A stretch of DNA of 64,000 nucleotides from Cellulosimicrobium protaetiae (GTDB lineage: Bacteria > Actinomycetota > Actinomycetes > Actinomycetales > Cellulomonadaceae), in the NCBI RefSeq assembly GCF_009708005.2, contig NZ_CP052757.1:310001-374000 (forward strand), in the 5' to 3' direction. Below are positions 1-8,123 of this stretch, piece by piece (the stretch's first letter is position 1; every line of letters starts with the position of its first letter). The notes beneath the pieces were generated by a model that saw nothing but the letters and a program-made list of their open reading frames with translations, did not search any database and had not been told where the DNA came from. Made by a program: the position numbers and the translations under genes.

Positions 1-1684
1 ACAGGTCGGCCGACGTCGCGGCGTCGGTGTCGCGGTTCTCCAGCTCGCGCACGACGTCGCGGCGCACGCGGGCGACGACGTCGCCGTCGTACGTGCTCCC
101 GTCGGGCCGCCGCAGGTCGGGCGCGTCGATGACGGCCACGGCGGCGGCGTCGAGCTCGACGCGGACCGCGCCGCGGTCCTCGTCGGCCCGGGACGACCCG
201 CCGGCCAGCCCCAGCCGGCGCACGACCCACGGCAGCGTGCCGCCCTGGACCACGAGCGTGCCCGCGGCGACGCCGAACGCGACGAGCACGAGGAACGACC
301 GCTGCGGGGTGTCGGTGGGCAGGGTCTGCGCCGCGGCCAGCGTCACGACGCCGCGCATGCCGGCCCAGACGAGGAGCGCGCCCTCGCGCCACCCCAACGG
401 CTCCGCCGTGAGGTAGTCGATGTCGGCCGCGCGTCGGCGCAGCGACGACCGCAGTCGGCCGACTCGCTCCGGGGGCGCCTTGGCGACCATCGCGGCACCA
501 CGGCGCTCCGGGGTCCCGGGCGCCGGCTTCTCTCCCACGACGGGCGCGACGGGCGTCCCGTCGGCCGCGAAGCGCGCGTCGAGCTTCTCCTGCATCCCCT
601 CGATGACCCCGCGCATCGACTCGCCGCGGCGCGCACGGCGGGCGAGCGAGCGCAGGAGCGTCGCGACGTACGCCGAGCGCACCACCAGGATGACGACCGC
701 CGCGAGCGCCGCGATGCCGACGGCCCGCCACAGGCTCCCGTGCGCCTCCTGCACGTCGGTGACGAGCGCGAACAGCTCGAGCCCCATGAGGAGGAAGACC
801 GTGCCCTCGAGAAGCAGCTCGACGGTGCGCCAGTTCGACTCCTCGGCGAGCCGGTGCTGCGGCCGCAGGTACTTGGCGGCGCCGTTGCCGGTGACGAGCC
901 CGGCGGTCACGACCGCGACGAGGCCCGACGCGCCGAGCTCCTCCGTGGGGAGGTACGCGATGAAGGGGACGACGAACGAGACGGCGGTGCTCAGCGCCGG
1001 GTTGGCGAGCCTGCGCCGGACGGTGAGGCCGAGGAACCCGACGAGGGACCCCACGAGCACGGCGACGACGACGGCGAAGACGAAGTCGCCCGCGACCGCC
1101 CACAGCGAGAACGCGGGGGCGACCCCGTCGCTGGCCACCGTGAGCGCGATGGCAGCGATCGCCGAGCGCAGGAGCACGAGCGCGGAGGCGTCGTTGAGCA
1201 GGCTCTCGCCCTCCAGCAGCGTCACGACGCGCGGCGACGCCCCGAGCCGTTTGACGATCGACGTCGCGACGGCGTCCGTCGGGCTGACGATGGCGCCGAG
1301 CGCGAAGCCCGCCGCGAGCGGGATGCCGGGGATCAGCCACGTGAAGAGGTACCCGAGCAGCACCGTGCTGAGCAGGACGAGCACGACCGAGAGCCCGCTG
1401 ATCGCGGTGAAGTCGCGCCGGAAGTCCATCGTCGGCAGACCTACCGCGGCCGAGTAGAGGAGCGGCGGCAGGATGCCCGCGAGGATCCACTCGGGCTCGA
1501 ACTCGATCTCCGGTACCGCGGGGACGAAGCTCACCGCGACGCCCACCGCGACGAGGACCAGCGGCGCCGCCACCCCGGCCTTGGGCGCGAGGATGTTCAC
1601 GCCGACGATCGCGACGACCGCGAGCGTGCCCACGACGATCAGCGAGAGGATCTGCTCCTCGGTCAGGTTGAACGGGAACTCCAT
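1..1684 (-). CDS. Na+/H+ antiporter, CPA1 family (C-terminus outside window)
   Basis: Integral membrane antiporter that should exchange Na+ (or K+) for protons across the cytoplasmic membrane. The frame begins at an ATG and stays open to the left edge, so 561 codons are visible and the C-terminus is missing. About a dozen hydrophobic helices fill the first 400 residues. Family marks are PPLLYSAA at 73-80, the ion-binding stretch GAIVSPTDAVA at 130-140 and EGESLLND at 158-165. A hydrophilic cytosolic tail follows the last helix, as in NhaP-type proteins. It stands alone, with the next gene on the same strand 60 bases upstream. Family assignment is firm; ion preference cannot be read from sequence. 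Confidence 0.9.
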   Translation of the reverse strand, partial: MEFPFNLTEEQILSLIVVGTLAVVAIVGVNILAPKAGVAAPLVLVAVGVAVSFVPAVPEIEFEPEWILAGILPPLLYSAAVGLPTMDFRRDFTAISGLSVVLVLLSTVLLGYLFTWLIPGIPLAAGFALGAIVSPTDAVATSIVKRLGASPRVVTLLEGESLLNDASALVLLRSAIAAIALTVASDGVAPAFSLWAVAGDFVFAVVVAVLVGSLVGFLGLTVRRRLANPALSTAVSFVVPFIAYLPTEELGASGLVAVVTAGLVTGNGAAKYLRPQHRLAEESNWRTVELLLEGTVFLLMGLELFALVTDVQEAHGSLWRAVGIAALAAVVILVVRSAYVATLLRSLARRARRGESMRGVIEGMQEKLDARFAADGTPVAPVVGEKPAPGTPERRGAAMVAKAPPERVGRLRSSLRRRAADIDYLTAEPLGWREGALLVWAGMRGVVTLAAAQTLPTDTPQRSFLVLVAFGVAAGTLVVQGGTLPWVVRRLGLAGGSSRADEDRGAVRVELDAAAVAVIDAPDLRRPDGSTYDGDVVARVRRDVVRELENRDTDAATSADL

Positions 1685-1744
1685 CGCCACCTCCGGCCAC
1701 CGCGGCGCGGCGCCCGGGTCGGCGCGCGCAGGGACGGGACCACG

Positions 1745-2461
1745 CTAGCCGTCGAGCCGCCGCGGGGCCGCCCGCCGCCGGACGAGCAGCTCGGCGACGA
1801 CGAGGTTGGGCACCCAGGAGAGGAACGGCGCGAGCGCGTACGCGCGGTCGAAGGCGACGTCGGGGTCGACCGTGTCGCCGAGGGCGAGCGCCTGGGCGAC
1901 GACGAGCACCGTCGTCCACAGCCGCAGCGTCACGCCGGCATAGGTGAGCGCGAAGCTGCGCGTCATCCAGTCCTGGTGCGTGGCGACGTCGCCGCCGCGG
2001 ACGGCACGGTAGCCGCGCCACGTCGTCCACAGCCACAGGACGGCGAGCGCCCCGAAGCCGAGCGTGCCGACGAGCCCGGCCTGGTTGACTGGCACGAGGA
2101 CGAGCCCGGCGGCACCGCCGACCGCGACCGCCGCGACGTAGACGCGGCCCGTCCAGCGGTGCACGCCCGGGCGCCGGCGGCGCAGTCCCGCCCAGAGCTG
2201 GAGCGGGGCGCACACGAGCGCGACCCCGCCCGCGACGACGTGGGCGTAGAACGCGCCGAGGACGAACCCCGGCGCCCCGGCGTACGCGGCGGCGAGCCCG
2301 ACGTCGTCGCGGGCCAGCGCGGGGAGGGACGCCGTGAGGTAGGGCAGGACGGCGAACGCGACGACGGCGAGCGAGGTGAGCGTCAGCGTCGCGACGACAG
2401 CACGAGCGCCGCGGGCGCGACGGGCGACGGGCGCGGGGCGGACGAGCCGGGTGGTGGTCAT
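1745..2461 (-). CDS. DUF2306 family membrane protein
   Basis: A 238-residue multi-pass membrane protein of unknown function. Six to seven hydrophobic segments are visible, with the DUF2306 signature region YAHVVAGGVALVCAPLQLW followed by HRWTGRVYV near residues 85-125. The chosen ATG starts MTTTRLVR, just before the first helix; the frame stays open upstream but that part has arginine-rich, low-complexity composition typical of unselected frames. No partner gene is evident, so no role beyond the membrane is suggested. Confidence 0.8.
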   Translation of the reverse strand: MTTTRLVRPAPVARRARGARAVVATLTLTSLAVVAFAVLPYLTASLPALARDDVGLAAAYAGAPGFVLGAFYAHVVAGGVALVCAPLQLWAGLRRRRPGVHRWTGRVYVAAVAVGGAAGLVLVPVNQAGLVGTLGFGALAVLWLWTTWRGYRAVRGGDVATHQDWMTRSFALTYAGVTLRLWTTVLVVAQALALGDTVDPDVAFDRAYALAPFLSWVPNLVVAELLVRRRAAPRRLDG

Positions 2462-2534
2462 GACGGCACCGAACCACGGTGGCTCCCCCGACGGATCCGG
2501 GATCGCCCTGGTCGTGGCCCTGACCGCTCCCTGA

Positions 2535-2717
2535 GCGGCGCGGCGCGGCGCGGACCCAGAGGACCGTACGCGCGCCACCCAGGCGCTCGCGCTCGGGTCG
2601 TCCGGCGCGCTGCGCGCGGTCGTCGACCACGAGTACCCGCTCGACCGGATCTCTGACGCGCACCGCCACGTCGAGCGCGGGCACAAGGCCGGGACCGTCG
2701 TCGTCACCCTCGGCTGA
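2535..2717 (+). pseudogene. C-terminal stub of a zinc-type alcohol dehydrogenase/quinone oxidoreductase
   Basis: This stretch has a stop directly before it and no plausible start or ribosome site, yet its last 50 codons read like the C-terminus of MDR-family NADPH:quinone oxidoreductases: ALRAVVDHEYPLDRISDAHR, then a glycine-lysine turn and VVVTLG. The rest of the enzyme (about 280 residues) is absent. I interpret it as a deletion remnant. The remainder of the 330-base gap between the flanking genes shows nothing recognisable apart from the ribosome site of the next gene. Confidence 0.6.
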
Positions 2718-2794
2718 GGCATCGTTCGGGTCGCGCCCGCGCACAGGTCGTCGGAGGCTGCTGAGGACGGTGCCCGACGACGAGAGGGAGACAC

Positions 2795-3310
2795 GTGGAC
2801 GCGCGCACGGTGCTGGAGGACCTGTTCGGCCGGATCGGACCGACGACGACCCGCGCCGTCGACGGGCTCGCGGAGGACATGCTGACCGCGCGCCTCGACC
2901 CGGGCGCCAACACGATCGCGTGGCTCGCGTGGCACCTCGCGCGCGGCCAGGACGCGCAGGTCGCCGCCGCCGTCGGGCGGGAGCAGGTCTGGACGCGCGA
3001 CGGCTGGGCACGCCGGTTCGACCTGCCGTTCGGCGACGGCGCGACGGGCTACGGGCAGTCGGCCCAGGACGTCGCCCGCGTGCGCGCGAGCGACGACCTC
3101 CTGCTCGGCTACGTGCTCGCCGTCCAGGTCGAGTCCCACGACGTGCTCGCCGCGCTGACCGACGACGACCTCGACCGCGTCGTCGACGAGGCGTGGGACC
3201 CGCCCGTCACGCTCGGCGTCCGGCTCGTGAGCATCGCCGTGGACAGCCTCCAGCACGCGGGCCAGGCCGCCTACCTGCGCGGCGTCCTCGAGCGCACGGG
3301 TCGCGCCTGA
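2795..3310 (+). CDS. DinB-like four-helix protein (mycothiol-dependent maleylpyruvate isomerase-like / DUF664)
   Basis: A 171-residue protein of the DinB/YfiT fold. The N-terminal helices carry TIAWLAWHLARGQDAQ and the C-terminal helix carries DSLQHAGQAAYLRG; the two His-containing helices are where this family binds a divalent metal. Actinobacterial members are thiol-dependent transferases using mycothiol, but the substrate of this one is unknown. The start is a GTG preceded by GAGAGGGAG at good spacing; an overlapping alternative frame is a shadow. It stands alone between the dehydrogenase remnant and a convergent gene. Confidence 0.8.
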   Translation: MDARTVLEDLFGRIGPTTTRAVDGLAEDMLTARLDPGANTIAWLAWHLARGQDAQVAAAVGREQVWTRDGWARRFDLPFGDGATGYGQSAQDVARVRASDDLLLGYVLAVQVESHDVLAALTDDDLDRVVDEAWDPPVTLGVRLVSIAVDSLQHAGQAAYLRGVLERTGRA

Positions 3311-3344
3311 CGCGTCCGGTCGACGCACGTCCGCACGGTCCCGC

Positions 3345-4403
3345 TCACGACCGTTGCTCGAGCTCGTCCGCGACCACCGCCTGGAGCTCCGCCACGCTCG
3401 GCAGGGCGCCGCGCGCCTCGTCGGGGAGCCCCTGGAGGTCCGCGACGGCGACGGGCGCGTTCGTGCTGGCCAGCGAGTAGCGCACGACGGCGCCGCTCCG
3501 GCCCGTGCACAGGAGGATCCCGACGGTCGGGGCGTGGATCTCGTGCCGGCGGTACTGGTCGTCGACGATCGCGACGTAGGTACCGAGCTGACCGAGATGG
3601 GCGGGCTCGAACTTCCCGATCTTCAGCTCGACGACGACGTAGCGCAGCTGCTCGACGTGGAAGAACAGCAGGTCGACGAAGAACTCGTCGACGGCGTGGC
3701 TCTCGTCGTCGTGGACCGTGAGCCGGACCTGCCGCCCGACGAACGCCATCCCCCGCCCGAGCTCGAGCAACGTGTCCTGGAGCCTGTCCATGAGCGCCTG
3801 CTCGACCTCACGCTCAGCGCGCTTCTTGACGAGGCCGAGGTGCTCGAAGACGTACGGATCCTTGACCATTGCCTGTGCCAGCTCAGAATCCGCGGCGTCG
3901 AGCGCCGCGGTGAAGTTCGTCGGCGCGGCCCCGAGAACATGGCGCCGGCGGAACTTGATCTGGTACTCGAGCACGGGTCGGGTCCAGCCGTTCTCCGCGG
4001 CCTCCGCGGCGTACCAGTCACGCTCGTCACGGGTGGTGAGCCGCTCGAGGAGGGTGATCACGTGCCCCCAGGGCAATCGGCCAACGGGACGTTGGCCGAA
4101 CTCCTCGAGCGTCGGCCAGACCTCGGCGACCCTGCGCATGTTCTTCAGGTTCGAGGGCGACCAGCCGCGCTGTTCCGGGAACTCCCGCTGCAGGTCAGCG
4201 GCAAGTCGGGTCACGACCTTTGCGCCCCAGCCCGCGGTGCGCTGGCGCTCGAGGATGTCGTGGCCGATCGACCAGTACAGCCGCAGCACCTCGGTGTTCG
4301 CGGCACGTGCGGCGCGGAACTGCGTCGCGCGCACGCGCGCCTTGAGGTCAGTCAGCAGCTCGGCGTACCCCGCCGGCTCGAGGTCGTCGTGCGGTGATGC
4401 CAT
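3345..4403 (-). CDS. YhcG/DUF1016 family PD-(D/E)XK nuclease-domain protein
   Basis: A 352-residue protein. The N-terminal half matches the DUF1016 N domain (RLYWSIGHDILERQ, GWSPSNLKNMRRVAEVWP, QRPVGRLPWGHVITLLERL). The C-terminal half is a PD-(D/E)XK nuclease domain with VDLLFFH followed by VVVELKIG, which supplies the Asp and E-x-K residues. Family members are often found near restriction systems or mobile elements, and their cellular role is poorly defined. Here it stands alone. The ATG follows AGGGGGACACG. Its composition is slightly less GC-rich than its neighbours, which could hint at acquisition, but no mobility gene is present. Confidence 0.85.
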   Translation of the reverse strand: MASPHDDLEPAGYAELLTDLKARVRATQFRAARAANTEVLRLYWSIGHDILERQRTAGWGAKVVTRLAADLQREFPEQRGWSPSNLKNMRRVAEVWPTLEEFGQRPVGRLPWGHVITLLERLTTRDERDWYAAEAAENGWTRPVLEYQIKFRRRHVLGAAPTNFTAALDAADSELAQAMVKDPYVFEHLGLVKKRAEREVEQALMDRLQDTLLELGRGMAFVGRQVRLTVHDDESHAVDEFFVDLLFFHVEQLRYVVVELKIGKFEPAHLGQLGTYVAIVDDQYRRHEIHAPTVGILLCTGRSGAVVRYSLASTNAPVAVADLQGLPDEARGALPSVAELQAVVADELEQRS

Positions 4404-4452
4404 GTCGTGTCCCCCTGACGGCTCGTCGCGCCTGCCCGGCGCGTTGCGCCAG

Positions 4453-4483
4453 ACCGTAGGGCATCGCGACTTTGCACTGTCAA
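4453..4483 (-). promoter_or_regulatory. candidate promoter of the YhcG-family gene
   Basis: Read on the minus strand, a perfect TTGACA is followed after 19 bases by TACGGT, about 50 bases before the ATG of the YhcG-family gene. The spacer is two bases longer than ideal and has no obvious dyad. It makes independent transcription of that gene likely despite the same-strand nan genes upstream. Confidence 0.4.
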
Positions 4484-4501
4484 GGGGTCGTGCGGACGAG
4501 T

Positions 4502-5218
4502 TCAGCCGGGCGTCGGGAACGCGTCCACGAACCACGACGTGAGGGTCGTGGGATGAGTGATCGCCGTGCCGACGCAGACGCTGAACGCACCCCGTGCCAT
4601 CGCCTCGGCCGCCTGCGCGGGCGTGTGGACACGCCCTTCGACGACGACGGGCAGCGAGCACGCCGCGACCACCTCGTCGACGAGCTCGAGGTCCGGTCCG
4701 GGTGTCTTCGGCCGCTCGCCCGTGTACCCGGCGAGCGTCGTGCCGAGCAGGTCGACGCCCGCGTCCTGTGCGGCGAGCGCATCGTGGAGCGACCCGCAGT
4801 CCGCCATGACCAGTGCGTCCGTCGTCTCGCGCAGGCGCGCCACGGTCTCGGCGAGCGTGAGCCCGTCCGGGCGGGGCCGGCGCGTGCCGTCGAGCGCGAC
4901 GACGTGCGCGCCCGCGTCGGCGACGGCGCGCGCGTGGCGCAGCGTCGGCGTGATGAAGACCCCGCCGTCGCCGTCCTTCCACAGCCCGACGACCGGGACG
5001 TCCACCGCGGCGACGACCGCCGCGACGTCGTCCAGGCCCTGCGCCCGCACGGCCGCCGCTCCTCCGGCGACGACGGCGCGCGCCATCTGGGCCGTCGTGC
5101 GCGGGTCGCGCAGCGGCTCGCCCGGGTAGGCCTGGCACGACACGGTGAGCCGGCCGCGCATCGCGTCGAGCACGCGTTCGCGCGTCCAGGTCGTCCGCGT
5201 CTCCTGCGGTCCGGTCAT
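4502..5218 (-). CDS. nanE: N-acetylmannosamine-6-phosphate 2-epimerase
   Basis: Cytosolic TIM-barrel enzyme converting ManNAc-6-phosphate to GlcNAc-6-phosphate in sialic acid catabolism. The 238 residues carry the NanE pattern: LTVSCQAYPGEPLRDP near the N-terminus, VVGLWK(D) at about 77, VMADCGSLHDALAAQDAGVD in the middle and VVVEGRVHTPAQAAEAMARGA before a C-terminal VGTAITHP. The length is normal for the family. Its ATG overlaps the stop of nanK in ATGA, so it is the last gene of the nanA-nanK-nanE set and of the long importer operon. Confidence 0.88.
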   Translation of the reverse strand: MTGPQETRTTWTRERVLDAMRGRLTVSCQAYPGEPLRDPRTTAQMARAVVAGGAAAVRAQGLDDVAAVVAAVDVPVVGLWKDGDGGVFITPTLRHARAVADAGAHVVALDGTRRPRPDGLTLAETVARLRETTDALVMADCGSLHDALAAQDAGVDLLGTTLAGYTGERPKTPGPDLELVDEVVAACSLPVVVEGRVHTPAQAAEAMARGAFSVCVGTAITHPTTLTSWFVDAFPTPG

Positions 5219-6279
5219 GTCGTCGTCCTCTCTCGGTGGGTCTCCTCGCCCAGCCCGCCGGGTCGCGTCCCAGGTTGGTCACCGGAGGGGCCGACGAGGC
5301 TCCACGCTCCGCGGGCCGCCCCGACGATCGCCGCCTCGTTGCCGAGCGCCGCACGGCGCAGGGGCAGGTCGGCGAGGACGTCGACGACCTCCGCACGCAG
5401 CGCGCCCTCGAGCGCCGACCACCAGAGGTCGCCCGCGCCCGCCAGTCCTCCGCCGACCACGACGACCTCCGGGTCGAGCACGGTCACGACGCCCGCCACG
5501 GCACGGCCCACGGCCTGCGCCGCGTCCCGCACGACCGTCGCCGCGAGCTCGTCGCCCGCACCTGCTCGTGCGACGACGTCGCGCGTGTCCGGGCTCGCCG
5601 CGTCGCCGCCGAGCGCGAGGTAGCGACGATGGATCGCCGGCCCCGCACCGATCGCCTCGAGGTGACCGGTGCGCCCGCACGGGCAGCGCAGGAGTTCCGC
5701 CCCGGGGACCGGCATGTGGCCCAGCTCCCCGGCGACGTGGTGGGCCCCGCGCAGGGGACGACCGTCGAGCACGACGGCGGCACCCACGCCCGTCCCGACC
5801 GCGACGAGCAGCGCGCTGCGCGCCCCGGCCGCCGCGCCGAGCCAGACCTCGCCGGCGGCGTGCGCGTCGACGTCGTTCTCGACGAACACCGGCACCGCGG
5901 GCGCGTCCCCGGACGGCCCGTCGGACGCGAGGTCGGCGAGCCGACGGCGCAGGCCGCCGGCGACGTCGGTCCCGGGCCAGCCGGGCAGGGTGTCGGTGGC
6001 CGAGACGATCACGCCGCGACCGACGTCGACGACCCCGGCCGTGCCCACGCCGAGCCCACGCAGCCGTGCCCCGCCCGGCAGCGCGGCGACGACCTCGCGC
6101 ACGAGCCCCGCGACGGCGTCGAGCACCGCGTCGGGGCCGGCCGCGGCCGGGGTCGGCACGGCGCGCACGGGACCGAGGGTCCCGTCGGCCGCGACCGTCG
6201 CCGCGGCGATCTTGGTGCCACCGAGGTCGACCCCGACGACGACCGACCGTGCCGCGGCGTCCGGGGAGGCCTCAGCCAC
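5215..6279 (-). CDS. nanK: ROK-family N-acetylmannosamine kinase
   Basis: ATP-dependent sugar kinase of the ROK family, expected to phosphorylate ManNAc to ManNAc-6-phosphate. The nucleotide-binding DLGGTK lies near the N-terminus (VVVGVDLGGTKIAAATV). The catalytic region VENDVDAHAAGE and the ROK zinc site CPCGRTGHLE are intact. The chosen GTG start gives VAEASPDAA and 354 residues, overlapping the end of nanA by 8 bases; the frame is open further upstream but is arginine/serine-rich shadow sequence. Gene context (nanA before, nanE after) supports the substrate; ROK substrate choice cannot be proven from sequence. Confidence 0.87.
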   Translation of the reverse strand: MAEASPDAAARSVVVGVDLGGTKIAAATVAADGTLGPVRAVPTPAAAGPDAVLDAVAGLVREVVAALPGGARLRGLGVGTAGVVDVGRGVIVSATDTLPGWPGTDVAGGLRRRLADLASDGPSGDAPAVPVFVENDVDAHAAGEVWLGAAAGARSALLVAVGTGVGAAVVLDGRPLRGAHHVAGELGHMPVPGAELLRCPCGRTGHLEAIGAGPAIHRRYLALGGDAASPDTRDVVARAGAGDELAATVVRDAAQAVGRAVAGVVTVLDPEVVVVGGGLAGAGDLWWSALEGALRAEVVDVLADLPLRRAALGNEAAIVGAARGAWSLVGPSGDQPGTRPGGLGEETHRERTTT

Positions 6280-7198
6280 GCAGGAGCCCTGCCGCGCGCG
6301 TGAGCTTCTCGACGCGGTCGGCGACCTCGCCGTCGAGCGCCTCGACGGGGAACGCCATGGTCGCGGTGTCGATGAGGCCCTGGCGCTGCGCGGCGACCTT
6401 GAACGCGCCGACGCCCGCGGCGTCGCCCGAGCGTCCGCGCGCCTGGAAGACGATCTCGAAGAGTGCGGCGATGCGGTCCTGCTCCACCCGGGCATCGTCC
6501 CACTTGCCCGCCTGCGCGAGGTCCCACAGGCGCACGTAGCCGCCGGCGTCGACGTTCGCGAGGCCCGGGACCACGCCGTCGGCCCCGAGCAGGAGCATCC
6601 CGTCGACCACGACCTCGTGACCCGTGAACAGCGCGAGGGGCGAGCCGGCAGCCGCGTTGGCGGCGACGAGGCGGCGGAACGCGACGTCGTCGCCCGACGA
6701 GTCCTTGACGCCCGCGAGCACGCCCTCCGTGCCGAGGCGCACGAGCAGGTCGGCCGGGAGCTTGGTGCGCACGCGCACCGGGATGTCGTAGGCGAAGAGC
6801 GGGACGTCCACGGCGGCCGCGACGGTGCGCAGGTGACGCTCGATCTCGTCGAGGTCGTTGAGCGCGTAGACGGGCGCGGTCGCGACGACCGCGTCCGCCC
6901 CGGCGGCCACGAGGGCCTTCGCCTGCTCGACGACGCGCGGCGTCGTCAGGTCGATCGCTCCGCCCATGACGGGCACCCGGCCGGCCGCCGCGCGCACGAC
7001 CGTGCGCACCACGAGGTCCCGCTGCGCGTCGGTGAGGTAGGCGACCTCGCCGGTCGACCCGAGCACGAAGACGCCGTGCACGCCCTCGGTGACGAGGTGG
7101 TCCACGAGGCGCTCGAGCGACGCGACGTCGACCTCGCCGTCGGTCGTGAAGGGGGTGAGGACGGGCGGGACGATCCCGTGGAAGGAGGGGGTGGTCAC
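6272..7198 (-). CDS. nanA: N-acetylneuraminate lyase (DapA/NanA family)
   Basis: Class I aldolase of 308 residues expected to split N-acetylneuraminate into ManNAc and pyruvate. The family marks are GSTGEVAYLT (pyruvate carboxylate loop), the catalytic-Tyr region AYDIPVRV and the Schiff-base lysine in VLAGVKDSSGD. Sequence alone does not separate NanA from dihydrodipicolinate synthase relatives; the location between a sialic acid-type importer and nanK-nanE decides it. The start is a GTG with GGAGCACCTC in front. It lies 82 bases after the importer ATPase gene on the same strand and is probably cotranscribed. Confidence 0.83.
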   Translation of the reverse strand: MTTPSFHGIVPPVLTPFTTDGEVDVASLERLVDHLVTEGVHGVFVLGSTGEVAYLTDAQRDLVVRTVVRAAAGRVPVMGGAIDLTTPRVVEQAKALVAAGADAVVATAPVYALNDLDEIERHLRTVAAAVDVPLFAYDIPVRVRTKLPADLLVRLGTEGVLAGVKDSSGDDVAFRRLVAANAAAGSPLALFTGHEVVVDGMLLLGADGVVPGLANVDAGGYVRLWDLAQAGKWDDARVEQDRIAALFEIVFQARGRSGDAAGVGAFKVAAQRQGLIDTATMAFPVEALDGEVADRVEKLTRAAGLLRG

Positions 7199-7280
7199 GA
7201 GGTGCTCCGGTTCTGGTTCAGCGGTGGTTCGGTCTGGGTGGTCGACGGCGCGGCCACGGCGGGGCGCGGCTCCGCACCGC

Positions 7281-8123
7281 TCACAGCAGCGCGGGCGCCG
7301 CGGCGAGCAGGGTGCGGGTGTAGTCGTCCTGGGGGTCGTCGAGCACGCGTGCCGCAGGGCCCGACTCGACGATGCGGCCGCCCTGCATGACGACGATCTC
7401 GTCGGAGACGTGGCGGACGGTCTGGATGTCGTGCGAGATGAAGACCATCCCCAGGTCGAGCTCGGCCTTGAGGTCGGCGAGCAGGTTGAGGATCTGGGCG
7501 CGCACGGACACGTCGAGGGCCGACGTCGGCTCGTCGGCGACGATGACGTCCGGCGCGAGCGCGAGGGCGCGCGCGATGGCGACGCGCTGGCGCTGCCCGC
7601 CCGAGAGCTGGCCGGGCAGCGCGTCCAGCGCCGACTCCGGCAGGCCCACGAGGTGCACGAGCTCGCGCACCCGCGCCTCGCGGGAAACGGCGTCGCCCAC
7701 GCGGTGCACGTCGAGCGGGTCGCGCAGCGCGTCCCGGACCCGCATCCGCGCGTTGAGCGCGGTCGCGGGGTCCTGGAAGACGACGGACACGACCCGGCCG
7801 ACGTCGCGCCGCACGCGCGTCGTGTAGCTCTGCACGGGCTGCCCGCGGAAGCGGATCTCGCCCGACGTCGGCGCCTGGAGCCCGACGAGCACCTTCGCCA
7901 TGGTCGACTTGCCCGAGCCGGACTCGCCGACGATCCCGAGCGTGCTGCCGCGGCGGACCGCGACGCTCACGTCGTTCACGGCGTGCACCCGCTGGGCCTT
8001 GAACAGCGTGCCCGTGCGGGCCTTGAAGACGACGTGCACGCCGCGCAGCTCGACGACGGGCGTGTCGCGGTCGGTCGCGGACACCCGCTCCGCGGCGGGC
8101 GGGGTCTGGTCGGTGGCGCTCAT
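7281..8123 (-). CDS. ABC transporter ATP-binding protein (OppF/DppF-like)
   Basis: Peripheral ATPase of 280 residues powering the importer encoded by this operon. It carries Walker A GESGSGKS, the signature LSGGQRQR, Walker B VIVADEPT and a switch His in FISHDIQTV. The absence of a long oligopeptide C-terminal extension and the position before nanA fit the last gene of a peptide-family sialic acid importer, like SiaI of the Corynebacterium glutamicum SiaEFGI system (recalled, not compared here). Its ATG overlaps the stop of the fused permease-ATPase gene in ATGA. Confidence 0.88.
   Translation of the reverse strand: MSATDQTPPAAERVSATDRDTPVVELRGVHVVFKARTGTLFKAQRVHAVNDVSVAVRRGSTLGIVGESGSGKSTMAKVLVGLQAPTSGEIRFRGQPVQSYTTRVRRDVGRVVSVVFQDPATALNARMRVRDALRDPLDVHRVGDAVSREARVRELVHLVGLPESALDALPGQLSGGQRQRVAIARALALAPDVIVADEPTSALDVSVRAQILNLLADLKAELDLGMVFISHDIQTVRHVSDEIVVMQGGRIVESGPAARVLDDPQDDYTRTLLAAAPALL

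Noticed and set aside
740-2656. Long plus-strand open frame of 638 codons opposite the antiporter and DUF2306 genes
   Set aside because: Composition is Arg/Asp/Glu/Gly/His-rich without any domain and it lies antisense to two well-supported genes; it results from high GC third positions.
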